The notes: a model not told the origin generated them from the sequence alone. A stretch of 64,000 nucleotides of DNA from Triatoma infestans (GCA_011037195.1 JAAEAF010001576.1:62001-126000); one strand, 5' to 3'. Counted from the stretch's first letter, positions 21,431 to 33,671 are shown. Program-made: numbers and translations.

Positions 21431-21769
21431 TTGAGATGTCCTTTAACTCGCCTAGGTCGTTTACCAAAATCCGTCCAGCTTTTCTTTGTGTTCGGTTTCG
21501 TGATAATAATTGATTTTATAGGGTAGAGACGTCATCCCCATTTTGGAGGGCCCGATTTTCTGTTAGGGTTTGCTCCCATAGCCTTTGAAATATTATTTCT
21601 AACCCACATGGCAGTGGGGGGTTTAGGGAATTTAGGGAAAGAGAAAGGAAGAGATAACAGGACAGGATGGGCAGAGGAAGGAATGGGTTAGTCAGCAGGC
21701 AGCTGTCCCTTTAGTCGCCCGTCGGTAAATACTGTGGACCAATTCTCACCCCGATCCACAGGGGCCTGG

Positions 21770-22064
21770 TTGAATAGGGTTTCTTATGAGTTTTTTTTTT
21801 TTTAAATGCTTCATAAAATTTCCTGTTGAACTTAAGAATTATACCATCAAATTTCAGGGATTCTTTGTTGTTTCCGCTACATAAGAAGGGAGACTTTGAA
21901 CAAGTGGTAAATTGTAAAGGCATCGTCTTTATTGATGCAGAAGCTAAATTGTTTCAGTTTTTTCAGCCATTTCAGTTTTTAGATTTAATACTTCTAACAA
22001 CTGTTTGTAGTAATCTGTTTTTTTTAGGTAAATGGGTGGAGGAACTGAATGTATATCCTCTGGT
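21770..22064 (+). repeat. Right copy of the ~300-bp direct repeat
   Basis: Matches 18331-18656 in the same orientation from TTGAATAGGGTTTC to TCCTCTGGT. It has a longer poly-T run at about 21790 and lacks about 31 bp after GTTGAACTTA. Beyond 22064 the sequences diverge. Confidence 0.85.
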
Positions 22065-23040
22065 AATAGACTAAGTACTTCAAATTTAATTTGAGTATTT
22101 ACTTGTGTGACCGTAGCGACCATATAAAATTCTCCACTAAATTTATTGTAACAATGACCCTTGAATTGGGGAGAGTCTAGGGGAGGGCACCTCGAAATCA
22201 AAGTCCCGTCAAAGTCATCGTCCTCCAGGTTCAGGGGTTGCGGAGAATTTTGTATTGTCTCAACGCCACAAAGAAATGAAAATAGAGCTGGAAGGAAAAA
22301 CGGCAAACGGCCCTGAATTTGGAAAAGGAGAAACGAAATGAAACTTGGGATGTGGATATCCGTTCCCTTTACAGATCTGGAGTGATGCAGCTCCTAATCC
22401 AAGAATTTAAACAATATACTATCACTTTGTTTTGTTCAATAGACTTAAAAAGTTTTACAAAATATGATAGTTGAAATTAAATGACAAGAAGTGCTGATGG
22501 AAAGCTCAATACTGTACCTACAATAAAGAAGTGTTTTATACATAATTATATATCAGGACGTTTTGTGATTTAATTTCAATTATCATATGTTTTTTTTAAA
22601 TATAGCTTGATATTCTTGCCATACAGTAAATAGATGAATGGGTACTGGTTCATGGAAAAAAGGGATTGCGCAAGGTTGTTTAGTCTTTCTCTCGCTTTCT
22701 CTATTTTTATTATATGTATATTGTTATTATTTTCTCACTATAATGGCCTGAGATCTACACTGTAATAAAATGGCAGCTTAGAGATGACTACGATGCTGAC
22801 CGAGAGTACCCCTGAAACGATTTTCCAGAAAACAATTTTCAAACGAAAATGCACGACCTTTATATGACTGGTCGGTTAGCAGTTTCAAGAATCTAGTTGC
22901 TATGCTACTCGAAAAAATTGCTAAAAATGATTAAAAAAAACACAAAATTCATATTTTCGGACAAGAGATTTTCTTCCACCCAGGACTCTAGTGACATATT
23001 TAATTTTGATTAACATAATACAAATGTCAGAGCCGTATAA
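22065..23040. other. No clear gene
   Basis: A minus-strand open frame at 21944-22306 runs across the right direct repeat and has no recognised domain. Around 22800-22960 the texture resembles family X (CCTGAAACGATTTTCCAGAA), but too decayed to define. Confidence 0.25.
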
Positions 23041-23044
23041 TAAC

Positions 23045-23420
23045 TGAAATGGCACTTTAGGCGGAAGTGTGACGTCACCCTTTCCCGAGATCCCCTTAAA
23101 ATCAATTTTTTGGAAAAATGTTTAAAATAAAAGTGATACAACTAAATGTTTGCAATGCGCATGTGAAATTTAAAGAAATTTCATATAAATTTTCAAGAAA
23201 AAATTGAAAAACCTATTCAGTAAAGTGGTACTTCTGGTTGAGGATTATGGAGTAACAACCTCAGGGATCCACCTGGTGATACAGTTTCGAATTTTACTGT
23301 TACGTACAGTCCAATTTCTAGAAACCACTTTTTTTACCTCAAAGGACTTCAAAACATGTATTTTCAGTCAAATATCAATTTCGGAAATTAGCTTGACCAG
23401 CAAATAAGAGACAGTAAAAA
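23045..23420 (+). repeat. Dispersed family X, copy without (CA)n
   Basis: AAAATAAAAGTGATACAAC, AAAGTGGTACTTCTGGTTGA and GAAACCACTTTTTTTACCTC, then CAAAGGACTTCAAAACATGT. A short non-CA sequence sits where other copies carry the CA tract. Confidence 0.6.
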
Positions 23421-23424
23421 AATA

Positions 23425-24825
23425 AAATTTCTGAATAAGTTAAAAAGTTTATTACAGTGTTTAATAAAACTATAATTATCTGTTACAAAGGAAAAAGGTT
23501 GCATCTTTACCACGGCATAATAAAAACTAATGGGTGGAGGGGTAGGAAGAAGAAGGGGCAATAATCAGAGATGGTAATGAGAAGGTACGAGTGATGAGGT
23601 TGAAGGGTGATTGCGAGTGTCATGTTGAGAAGTTGTAGAAATACTCGGAGATTAAACAACAAAAGTTGGCAACATCACTACAAAATGAAAGAAGACAATA
23701 ATTAAGTTGGCAACGATGGCCCAGGCTATACAAACCGAAATAACTTCCCTTTCACTTTAAGTGTCCCTTGTCGCTGTGTGGCTCACTCGCATCCAGACTT
23801 GGATAATCACTATCTCCGGCCTGGCCGTCAGCTCATTTCCTCTAATTTGAATAGAGACATTACAGATAATTAGTTAAAGTATAATATGGTTAAAAACAAA
23901 TATCTAAATTATTAAATGCCTAACTTGAGGAAAATAACAAGTAAAAAAACAATCCACACGAATATGTATTTATCTTTAATATGCTGTATGAATATTAGAG
24001 AGGAACGCGCTCTCTCGGGATACTGTTTCGTGTTGATGTAAATGTTTAAAATGGGCTCAGAGTTTTTTTTATATAATATGATGGCAGCTATAATAATGTG
24101 AGGCTGGACACCGTAACAATCATCCATCTCATCTAATAGAGACATCTTGAAAAATTACAACCCCACTGCCTCCGACACCGAGTAATTATTACTATTATTT
24201 GCTCTCCTATAGAGCAGTCCAAAACTAAGCATAATAGTTAACAATCACACGAACACAACATTTATAGCTGCATTAGTGCTCTGATTGGTGACCTCCTCCT
24301 ATTTGATTGAAATAAAGCGATGATTTTTACTTTTCATTACCAAATTTCTAATAAAGTGATAGTTGAAAGCCTCGGGAAATCATGAATCCATTCTCTGGAG
24401 AATGTATCTGTTAGATAAAACGATCGGATTGTAATTTTGAACATTATTTACTAACAACAGTGGGTAATTTATGTCAATGGGTTTCAGATGATGGAAATGA
24501 CAGCGTTCCTTAAAATTATTTTATTTTCCCAACAGCTTTCTACAAACCAACTTACAACTTCAGTTGGAGTTAGATTTCAACAAAAGACAAAAAATTACAT
24601 CACTAAATGTTTTCAACATAAACACTCACGCCCATATTACAATAGGTAGTGTAGTCTTTAATATTGTAATACTTCAAGGTAGTGTAGACTCTAAAGCTGA
24701 AACAACACAGTTTAGAGACGACACCTCCCTGAAGAAGCCTATTATAATATGGGCGAAAGTCGGTTTTTAACAAACCACTGACACGGTCTCAATCCGAAGA
24801 TCTAAATGTTTTCATGATTATGGAC
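23425..24825. other. No gene recognised
   Basis: Mixed AT-rich sequence with a GC-richer patch at about 23530-23850 (GGGTGGAGGGGTAGGAAGAA; CTCCGGCCTGGCCGTCAGC). Open frames here are short and without motifs. Confidence 0.25.
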
Positions 24826-24829
24826 GCGG

Positions 24830-25040
24830 AAGCCTGAAAGATTATGCAACCCCCAAAAGTCAATTCTCATTGAGAAATGTTTATATATTTCATAAATTAC
24901 ATACATAGTATGCGAAGTTTAAAGAAAATAGTTGAAGCCATTTTCGAGAAAATTGCAAAAACTGAAAATAAACTCAATCAATAGTGTTGCACTCCTGTTG
25001 ACAGATTTTAACCAAAACCTTAGTAACGGGTGTTATGGTA
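24830..25040 (+). repeat. Dispersed family X, left half
   Basis: GTTTAAAGAAAATAGTTGAA and TTTTCGAGAAAATTGCAAAA; the frame reads SLKKIVEAIFEKIAKT. TTGCACTCCTGTTGACAGAT follows. It is cut at its right end by the hAT-like element starting at 25050. Confidence 0.65.
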
Positions 25041-25049
25041 TGGGTATAT

Positions 25050-26222
25050 CAGAGTTGGGCAAAAAGTAATTTCAATTACAATTACGATTACTTACCAATC
25101 ACTATAATTTGAAATTGCAGAAAAATAATTAATTACAATTACATATAATTGTAAATGGTAATTGCAATTACTTTATGAATCATTGTAATTGTAATTGTAA
25201 TTGTGGTCAACTGTAATTGGTAATTGCAATCATTAACGCCGAAATGGCATAAAAAAAAGTAATTAGATATTAGTCAACGGTAAGAAAAGAAAGGAAAAAA
25301 AAAAGGAGAAAAGTCATATGTTAACAAATATTTTTTATTTATTAAATGCTGACTCACAAGAAATAAATTTACTTATATTAACAATGTAATTTCTACTGAG
25401 AAATATTTATTGTTAAATACTTCTTTCAAGAGATTATTGAGTGGAAATGTGGCACAGTTTACTTTTGTTCAATTACTCAATTTTTTTGTATTTGTATTTG
25501 TAATTCTATTACTGCAATTACCAGTACATGTAATGTAATTGAATTACTGGTAATTGTAATTGCAATTACAATTACATAGCGGCAAGTAGTAATTGTAATT
25601 AAGAGCCTCAATTACAATTACAGTAATTGAAAGAAGTAATTGCAATTACTTAAAACGATTACAGTAATTGTAATTGGATATTACATACATACATACAATA
25701 CATACATACATACAATACATACATACATACAATACATACATACATACAATACATACATACATACAATACATACATACCTACAATACATACATACATACAA
25801 TACATACATACATACAATACATACATACATACAATACATACATACAATACATACATACAAATACATACATACATACAATACATACATACATACAATACAT
25901 ACATACATACAATACATACATACATACAATACATACATACATACAATACATACATACATACAATACATACATACATACAATACATACATACATACAATAC
26001 CTACATACATACAATACCTACATACATACAATACATACATACATACAATACATACATACATACAATACATACATACATACAATACAGTGTAATTGTTCTT
26101 TGGAACCAGTTATTTTTATATTTTGGACCATTCAACTGTTTTCCTATTGAAAGCAAGTTCCAATTTTACTCAAGTAATTGAAGGTGTAATTAAATACTCA
26201 TGTAATTAATTACTGCCCAATG
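25050..26222. mobile_element. hAT-like nonautonomous element
   Basis: The left end CAGAGTTGGGCAAAAAGTAA resembles hAT terminal inverted repeats. The right end (TAATTACTGCCCAA) is its complement but lacks the outermost five bases. An 8-bp candidate target duplication, GGGTATAT/GGGCATAT, flanks it with one mismatch. Subterminal regions are packed with AATTACAATTAC and its complement, forming quasi-palindromes. There is no transposase frame. hAT assignment rests on the terminus and the duplication length only. Confidence 0.45.
25682..26084. repeat. 17-bp minisatellite
   Basis: Some two dozen copies of ACATACATACATACAAT, with a few point variants (ACCTAC) and occasional units short by four bases. 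Because 17 is not a multiple of 3 and the unit holds no stop codon in any frame, the array is open in several frames on both strands. Those long Tyr/Thr/His/Ile and Met/Tyr/Val/Cys frames are artefacts, not genes. Confidence 0.97.
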
Positions 26223-26229
26223 GGGCATA

Positions 26230-27630
26230 TATATATTTTCCTACGGCACGACTTCGCTAATCAGCCATTCTGCGTCGCGCGGCCCAGTATCAAAGAACTT
26301 AAGGCCTGCGCTGGCGATTGATGTTGTTCTTTAGTTGGATATCCGGGAGGCACGTGAGAACAAAGTTCAAATCTGATATCCCAAAGTCACAAAGTCACAA
26401 TTGTTTTTGAAAGTGACTTCAAAATCTTTTTTTAAAACTATACACTCTTACTGTTATGCATCTAAACGCCTATCATTTTTATTTGTAATATTTGTCTGAA
26501 AAAATTGTTTTCATGGACAGTTTGAAATGATGAAGTATACCAGTGTAAAATGCTTGCATATTAACTACGATGCTTGATATTCTGGAATGGTTAAGCATAA
26601 CTATAAACTGCCGCTACAGTTTAGTAGCCTCAGATTTTAGCTGAGGTTTGAAGAGGGCTTCGCTATACAAAGAACATACAGAATTTGTGCCTTAAAAAGC
26701 ACAAGTATAATCCCAAGGACATAGATTTATGTACTAATAATGCCAACTAAAGTTGAAGTAGAAATGTCAAGTTTGTGAAATATTTGTGAATTAGAATTGT
26801 AACAAGTGCTTTAAGAGAAAGTTTCACACCAGATTTTATTTAAAGAGAACTTCAGAACACCATAGGTGTGAATGATGTTGAACTAATATTGAGCAGTGGT
26901 TTAGTTTGTGCTGGAGAACTATCATACAAGAGGTGAGTGCATACCCAGCCAGATAGAGCTGCAGTTATTATCCAATGAGCTATGTACACAAGAAAACATG
27001 CTGCCCTCTAGTTTAGTGATTGCCGCGCTACACTTCCTTCTTCTCTCCATAACCTGCAGCTAAAATTACAACTAATAATGATAAGTTTGAGATGATGAAG
27101 TTAACACCAGTGTACGCTGCTTGCATATTAACTACTGTCTGTCTATCTGTAGTATGTTTGTTCAGCTAACTACGGACATTATGTGGTGTTAAGTTCTTAT
27201 TGAGACTCTTAATCTGCCTATGTTATAGTAAGCTAAAAAGTTTTAATAAAACGAAATACTTTGCTATTAAAGAATAGTTATTTATGTCTTCATCGCAACG
27301 CCGGATTTTCAACACGTTGTAAGTGTAGAAACAAGTGTGTACTAATAATGATGACAAATTATTTTATCTTCCAAATACGTTCTCTAAAAAACATAAAAAA
27401 GCTAAAAGGTATTAGCAAATGGAAAAATCAATTTCACCAGGAGACCAATATCGTCTCATGTTATTAATTATCCCCAAATAAATGATAAGTTCAGAGCATG
27501 AGAAGTGTGTACAACTACATAAATATTAATGAAGAACCAATCCAGAATAGAAATCGTAAAAAGATGTTCAGTCACTGATGGTTATGATCGATCACTCACT
27601 TGCGAACAAGTCACGATGCTATTTGGATTG
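26230..27630. other. No gene; one small direct repeat
   Basis: A segment at 26521-26580 (TTTGAAATGATGAAGTATAC, TGCTTGCATATTAACTAC) recurs at 27086-27143 in direct orientation about 565 bp away. A palindromic family X terminus (GTGTGAATCACTCACAC) begins near 27641. No coding sequence is recognised. Confidence 0.4.
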
Positions 27631-27637
27631 TAAATCT

Positions 27638-28260
27638 TGTGTGAATCACTCACACGACTTTCTCTATTCTCATCGCAATTTATGGAAATTTGACTTAGTT
27701 ACCCTTAATATTAAGTTAATTGAAGTGTACATTGCTCTGAACTGGCAATGAGACGAACGGTTAACGTCAGCCCCTCCAGAACTCCCCTGAAATTAACATA
27801 TCCGAATAAAATTTTAACTATGATTATACTTGCTCGTCAGAGGAAGTACTGCGATCTTATCAAATATTCGAAATTGATTTTCGCCAGAAATGCGAGTTTA
27901 GAAGTCTCGAAGTATTTTCCTAATGTAATTATGTGTATGTATGCTGTGTGTATGCATGGGTTTTGTGTGTATGTGTGTGTGAGAGAGAGAGAAAGAGTAA
28001 AGAATATCTCAAAAACGAAAAGCGCAGATAGCTCAAGCCTGTTAATCAGTTTACAAACTACCGTCAACTAAAAATTTCACTCAATCGATTAACTTGTAAT
28101 GCATCTTTACTGAATGTATTTTCTGTTTTTTTTTTCTCTAAAACGGCTCCTAACTTTGTCTTCATTATATATAAATTTACTATCAATTTTATTTGTAAAT
28201 TTTGGAAAAATTGTTTTATCTATTTATAAGCTTTAGGTATCGCATCCTTAGCTAAGAGTT
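27638..28260 (-). repeat. Dispersed family X, minus orientation
   Basis: Begins with GTGTGAATCACTCACACGAC, then the right block in minus orientation (AGAGGAAGTACTGCGATC, TTCGAAATTGATTTTCGCC). A (TG)n(AG)n tract follows at about 27960-27998, then ATATCTCAAAAACGAAAA and AAAACGGCTCC. Confidence 0.55.
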
Positions 28261-29100
28261 GGTTTCCTTGACACAATCAAAAAGTAATGATTGACTTGTA
28301 AGATAGAGCAGTGAAGGATACAATTCAGAAAAAGTACAAAACATTTAACTGAAACTATTAACAATCAAACTGTTAGTAACATAAGTAGAAATAAATATAC
28401 AGATGAATTAAAAGTTAAATCTCCAATAGTCGAATCCAAAATCCAAATGGAATGAAAGTTACAATTTTCAGTTTGACTATTCTGACAGCCGAAAACTTCC
28501 TACTTTCAGAGACTGAGAGATGAAACTGTAAATATCATTTATTTGCACCACATTATTAATAGTTTAGCAAATTCATAAACTTACTTTTCATGCTTTGATT
28601 TACTTGATAGATGATAGAAAGTGGTTTTTAATTGGTTCAAATGAAGCTTGCTCAAATAAAATGTGAAAAATTGAAAATAATAAGTCACAAAAAACATGAA
28701 TTATCTTTATCGAATTTATAATGAGAACCATTGTGATATAATTTATCTTTAGACAGGTTGCACGATCTTAGTTGTACCAAGAGTCAAACTCTGTTATATT
28801 CATTTTCTACTCTAGATAAAGTTGTGGTTGTCCTAAAGTAGCTACAGACCTGAATAAACAATTGTTTCTGGAATTCAATATATCGCTGACACACATTTAT
28901 TTTTATGTTTATTAATTGAATTGTAAATTTTTTTTTTTTTAAATAAAGCACCCTGCAGAGGGCCACGATAGTGTGTATACGGTTTTACAATCTTTAGGTT
29001 AATAAGAGAATTAAATTTCTTATTAAAATTCCTAATTCGTATATTTTTTCCTAAATTTGAAGTTTGAAGAAAATTTGTCACTTAGAACAAGGAAAGTGTA
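28260..29100. other. AT-rich DNA, no gene recognised
   Basis: Short frames only. No repeat family assigned. Confidence 0.25.
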
Positions 29101-29106
29101 TACTTT

Positions 29107-29193
29107 AAGTCCAGTATACAGTACGTCCAGTATATAAAGTATGTCCAGTATACAGTAAGTCCAGCATACAGTAAGTCCAGTATACAATAAGTC
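29107..29193. repeat. 16-bp tandem repeat, five units
   Basis: Units AAGTCCAGTATACAGT with one 18-bp variant. Each unit contains the short palindrome GTATAC or a variant of it. Confidence 0.9.
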
Positions 29194-29467
29194 GTGTGAT
29201 AGTTTCATTCCGGAGAGATTATTTTGCCAATTGTTCTGGTACCAGTATGTAACTGTAACATGGTTGCAATACAGAGCATCATTTTTGCACCGGACGCCAC
29301 ACAAATTAATATCATTCCACTTATCACCATTATTATTGGACTCTGGGAAATTCAATCGCTTCCAACTTGCTCTAGCCCTCATATCTTTGGATATAATTTT
29401 TACAAAGACGATTGGTGTTAATCTCATTCCTGTTTAATGTAGTACTTTCTTCGTTAGAATTACTCAG

Positions 29468-29472
<5 letters not shown>

Positions 29473-29508
<36 letters not shown>

Positions 29509-29509
29509 T
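29473..29509. repeat. (CT)n microsatellite
   Basis: About eighteen CT units with one interruption near the right end. Confidence 0.95.
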
Positions 29510-29721
29510 TCGTTAATTCTCTCTATTTATGTTTATGTTGATCTTTTGCCAAGTTGTTTTTATCTGTTCAGTTTCTTTTAATTATTATTTCCACAACTAG
29601 ATTGATAATAATTTACTCTTTAATTATAATAGTTATAACAAATTTACATTTGTAAACACTAAATATATACTTTGTAATATGAAATTGAAGTGACTAAATA
29701 GTTTTCATTCTCATCCGTCAC

Positions 29722-29723
<2 letters not shown>

Positions 29724-29761
<38 letters not shown>
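29724..29761. repeat. (CA)n microsatellite
   Basis: Uninterrupted CA tract abutting the 5' edge of the R1-like LINE fragment at 29765. The fragment's truncation point may lie in or next to the tract. Confidence 0.95.
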
Positions 29762-29764
<3 letters not shown>

Positions 29765-30093
29765 CGGCACTGAAACAGTGGGCGTTTCAACGCAGCGTAG
29801 AAGCCTGGGAGCAGCTCTGGAATAATTCAACCTCTGAAGTTGTCACAAGGGAATTCCTCCCCTCTGTAAAAAGCCGCCTTCAAATGCATCACTTCGTAAT
29901 AAGCTACGGCGTAACTCAGGTTCTATCTGAACACACTAAAATGGCTAGTTATCTGAAAGGATTCAATATTCGCCAAACTGCAACTTGTCGATGTGATTCT
30001 TCCTCAGTTCTGACTGTTGATCATCTGTTGTGGGAATGTAAATGTCTGCAGCCAGCAAGGCTGTCACTCATGCAGCAGGTGGTGACTCACTAA
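29765..30093 (+). pseudogene. R1-like LINE ORF2 C-terminus
   Basis: An open frame starts at the CA tract (LKQWAFQRSVEAWEQLWN) and continues to the stop at 30091-30093. It contains KMASYLKGFNIRQTATCRCD and VDHLLWECKCL. C-x-C followed by DHLLxxC is the zinc-knuckle-like C-terminal motif of R1/TRAS-type and related LINE ORF2 proteins. The stretch is uninterrupted, so this is a relatively young 5'-truncated copy. Only about 110 codons remain. Confidence 0.65.
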
Positions 30094-30305
30094 CAAACAT
30101 TTATTACTTTAGCCAGGATTTCTCTTACATTTTAAAATATTTGTCGGAAAGGTGATAAAATTTTGATATGATCCGTCTACTTCCAAAATAAATAAAAAAA
30201 TAAAAATAAATAAATAAATAAAAATATTTATAAAAAGAAATAAATAAATAAATAAAATAAAATTAAAAAAATAAATAAATTGTATTAAAAAAAATATATA
30301 CTTTT
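30094..30305 (+). mobile_element. 3' UTR and A-rich tail of the R1-like LINE
   Basis: After the stop, about 90 bp of unique sequence leads into an AAAT/AAATA-rich tail at about 30188-30300, as expected for the 3' end of a target-primed insertion. Confidence 0.5.
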
Positions 30306-30597
30306 TTTTTATTGTTCAAATAATCTGTATTGTATTCTTAAATTATTGTAATTATAATTGTGTCTGAATGATTCCCTTTATGTTAATTGTGTAATAGTAC
30401 TTCCGCAATAACTTTTTCTGTATTGTATAGTATACTAATAATTTATAAACCAATTTAATTATTTAAATGTGTCCGAAAATATGCTAAATTCAATGAAAGC
30501 TGTACTATGTATAATTAAATTGTAATAATAATTTCTAAATTTCATGTAGTGCTCTTTTGAGCGGACCATCATGGAAATAAGGTGAATTAAAAAAAAA

Positions 30598-30609
30598 CAC
30601 ACACACACA

Positions 30610-30647
<38 letters not shown>

Positions 30648-30710
30648 ATATACAATATATATACAATACAATATACAATATATGTATATATATTGTATAT
30701 TGTAATTAGC
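30598..30710. repeat. (AC)n and (TA)n with TACAATATA motif
   Basis: Short CA run, then a long TA tract and several ATACAATAT units that form a near-palindrome around 30650-30700. Confidence 0.9.
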
Positions 30711-30934
30711 CTCACACCACTAAGTAAGTAGAAGAGACGCACGATTACGATGATGTAATTGTTAGTTTAAAGCTGGACGATATCTAAACAGTTGATAAGT
30801 TCTATTTATTATGATGATATAATAAAAAAATCTGAATCAAGTTCTGACTGGAAACTTTCATAAAAGGAGGAACTGGAGAAATAATTAAGTGTCAATATGT
30901 AAATATAAAGTAAATATAATGATTTAATGTTTAG

Positions 30935-31000
30935 TGTGGCCTATTGTAGACTGGTGTTCACCAACAACCCACGGTTCGAACCCTCTCATTACTGAACGCA
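30935..31000 (+). repeat. tRNA-like fragment, possibly a second SINE type
   Basis: A-box-like TGGCCTATTGTAGACTGG and a perfect B-box core GGTTCGAACCC at about 30972-30982. The T-arm pairing is poor and no tail is visible. It does not share the body of the other SINEs. Confidence 0.3.
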
Positions 31001-33640
31001 CCATCTCAACAGTCGACTGATAAGTTCATCTTCCTGTTCCATGAACCCCTTCACTAACCAACCCTGCCAGCCCAGCTAAACTTTTCCAACAATCTAATTG
31101 CTGTAGGTTTATTTTTTTTATCTAATTGTCTTCTTTCTATTCTTTATAAGTGAAGGGGTCTTAAAAAAAAAATGAAAAACACTGTGTTATGTTCAACGCC
31201 TGTTGGCAGTGATTTAAAGTTTTAGTTAGTAATGGCGCTTTGTACATAACTACAATTCATAACTACAAGGCAGAACTACAATAAACTTGTTTAAGTAATT
31301 ATCAACTGAAAATTGAATCGATACATAGCGAGCCTCATGTATTTAGATGCGTTGCGGCTTTGAATTCATTACTATTGCAAATGCACAATAATCTGCATTC
31401 GTTTGAAATGAAAATATTTCTAATTTGTGGCTTTTATTTTGTGCAACAACTTACGAGAAAAGGTGCAAATCTAAAATTATTGCGTTTTGTTTACGTATTG
31501 CTTTAAGAGGAAGTATTGCTGTAAGTTTGCCAACATATCAAATTTTTGAAAATGACGTTGTCACCTGAAATCACGATTTGAAGTTAAATCACGAATGGTG
31601 TTGAGAAGGTAAACAAGTTTTTAGAGAATGTTCTGTTTTTGTTGTTTTGAGTGCATACATATGCGTTTTGTGAGAACCAAAAATGAAAATCGTAGGGCTC
31701 AAACTGGATGTTCAGTTGCGTAGCACCATCTCTTACAACATAAAAATTTCAAAATCTTTCTAGCGCAAGAGCGACTTTCTGACAAAGCTGTTTCAATGGT
31801 TTGCTTTAAACTTGGTACACTAACTGCATACACTGATCTAAATGATTTTATTTCAAACAATTAGATATAGTAAAATTAATATTGATAAGCCTGAGCAAGC
31901 TGCAATGTTGGGCTGTCTTCTAATGACTCTTCAGTACAAAACCATATAACAGCCCTCAAATGTTTCCTAGATTTTTACCTTGGAAGAAAATCAGTTGACC
32001 AAAAAACCACAGAATAGTTCTGAGTTTTCGGAATTTGTGGATTTCCGAGGCTAGGATAAGGAACTAGGATCTAAAATCAATTAATTTCCAAATAGTTCTT
32101 AATTAGAATGTGTACAACCAACTGGTAATATTATCAGACAATGTTTCATATTTTATAATCATTTTGTAGTATTGACCATCCATGGTGTAACATGCAACGT
32201 CTAGAAGAGCCTCTTTAAAATAGCATTATTCATCCCAGAATAGATTATTAGAGTCTACGCTTTCCGGCTGCATTGTAAAAATTTGCATGAAGATTTAATG
32301 TTGGCATGACTTGGCGCTAAATTCTCTACCATATACCGTACTTGCTTTGTATAAAATGTTATACTCGTTCAAGGCGGCAAATATAAATCTAAGTGAGCGG
32401 TTTAAATGGTCCCCCAGTTTGAATTTCTTGTTTTCGACTGTTATAAAGAGAAGTTTGCATTAAGAAGTGTTGTAAGTCTGTACACATAGTGTCTGTTTAC
32501 CATTCATCATTATATCAGGACATTGATTACGAAAGCGCTACGATGAGATACAGCAGACCTTGGCGTCTTACATTATTCATATTTACGATGGGTGTATTAA
32601 ATACGTTGCAAGAATGCAGTTTGAAGAAAGTTGATTCCAGGGAACTTTAGAATGAGTTTCTGATTTAAGTAATATTCTGGAAAATGGCTATAACATGTTC
32701 TTCAAACTTGGAAAGCTAATTGAACATATTATAAAAGTCTGTAACTTATATTCGCAACAAAAAAATGGATTTATGGGGAGATTCTATTTAAAAGATCATT
32801 CAACTTTAACTTGGCACTGATTACTGGGCTGCAATGTAATCACACTCAAATGCTTGCTTATTTGCTGAGAACGTCATATAGCCCCCCCCATACTATTTCA
32901 AGTTTAAAGAAAATTTGCTAAATAATTTATTGAAATATCAGGAGTAAGAAAAAGGCGTAGTTTTTTTAAAAGTAAGATTTGATAGTAATAACTTAACAAC
33001 TCAAGGATTGAAGCAAAAATGTTTATATCTTTGTTTATTATTAAAGATTGTCTGTTCTTGTTTTATTTCTGTTTAAAAAGTTGATAAAATAATTTAGGTT
33101 GATAAGAAAGTTGATAAGTTAATAAGAAAATAATAAAAGATTAATAATTCACACACATTTACATGCAGCACTTATGTTGTTGTAAATAACAATACAAAAA
33201 TAATAAAAAAAACATTTTATTGATAATAACTGAAACAGTTTTGCTAACATATAATTATCTTCCAAGGTGGTCTGAAAGGGTGTAGGGTATCTTATTTTAC
33301 AACCCTTAACTTAATTTTTTGTATTTTGGAAAAGATAGAATAATGGAAGGCGGAAAATAATTATACTAGAACATAGCTGTTCATGTCACTCAACACCTAA
33401 CGGCCTTGCCCCTAATTATCATGTAATCTCATCATACCATTGTAACCCAGAGGTGTTAACTCAATTAAAACTATTATCATTAATAACAAGACTAATGTTT
33501 TCCCCAAACTATAGTTGTGAAATACCTCCTCCGATAAGGAGTTAGGTGGTGATTTAACGCCTCGAGGAAGAAATCTGGAATTTCTTACCTAATTGGCTTT
33601 AGATTCTGTAACATACTTTTTCTTTTTTTTTAATTTTTTA
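31000..33640. other. AT-rich DNA with minus-oriented family X pieces
   Basis: No gene is supported. Family X pieces: 31750-31870 (TTTGCTTTAAACTTGGTACA; minus frame PSLKQTIETALSE) and about 32640-32790 (TGTTCTTCAAACTTGG). The rest, including 32150-32620, is unassigned. Confidence 0.4.
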
Positions 33641-33671
33641 AATATATGCTTTACGGTCCCTATGAACGAAA

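Larger units (their letters stand above)
18657..21769 (-). mobile_element. RTE-type LINE, near full length, inactivated
   Basis: Order on the minus strand: 5' leader (about 21769-21430), apurinic-type endonuclease (about 21430-20714), linker, reverse transcriptase (about 20000-19150) and a C-terminal region (19100-18657). The endonuclease is of the kind annotated in animals as 'craniofacial development protein 2-like'. Frameshifts and stops occur in each part. The element fits exactly between two direct repeats. There is no clear poly-A or simple-repeat tail. The 3' terminal 26 bp repeat an internal segment (19061-19086). Confidence 0.75.

Noticed and set aside
25682..26084. CRISPR-like array
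   Set aside because: The units are contiguous, without spacers, in a eukaryotic context. It is a minisatellite.
25640..26150. Long open frames over the minisatellite on both strands (Tyr/Thr/His/Ile and Met/Tyr/Val/Cys repeats)
   Set aside because: They follow from a 17-bp unit without stop codons. There is no start context, no non-repeat domain and no homology.
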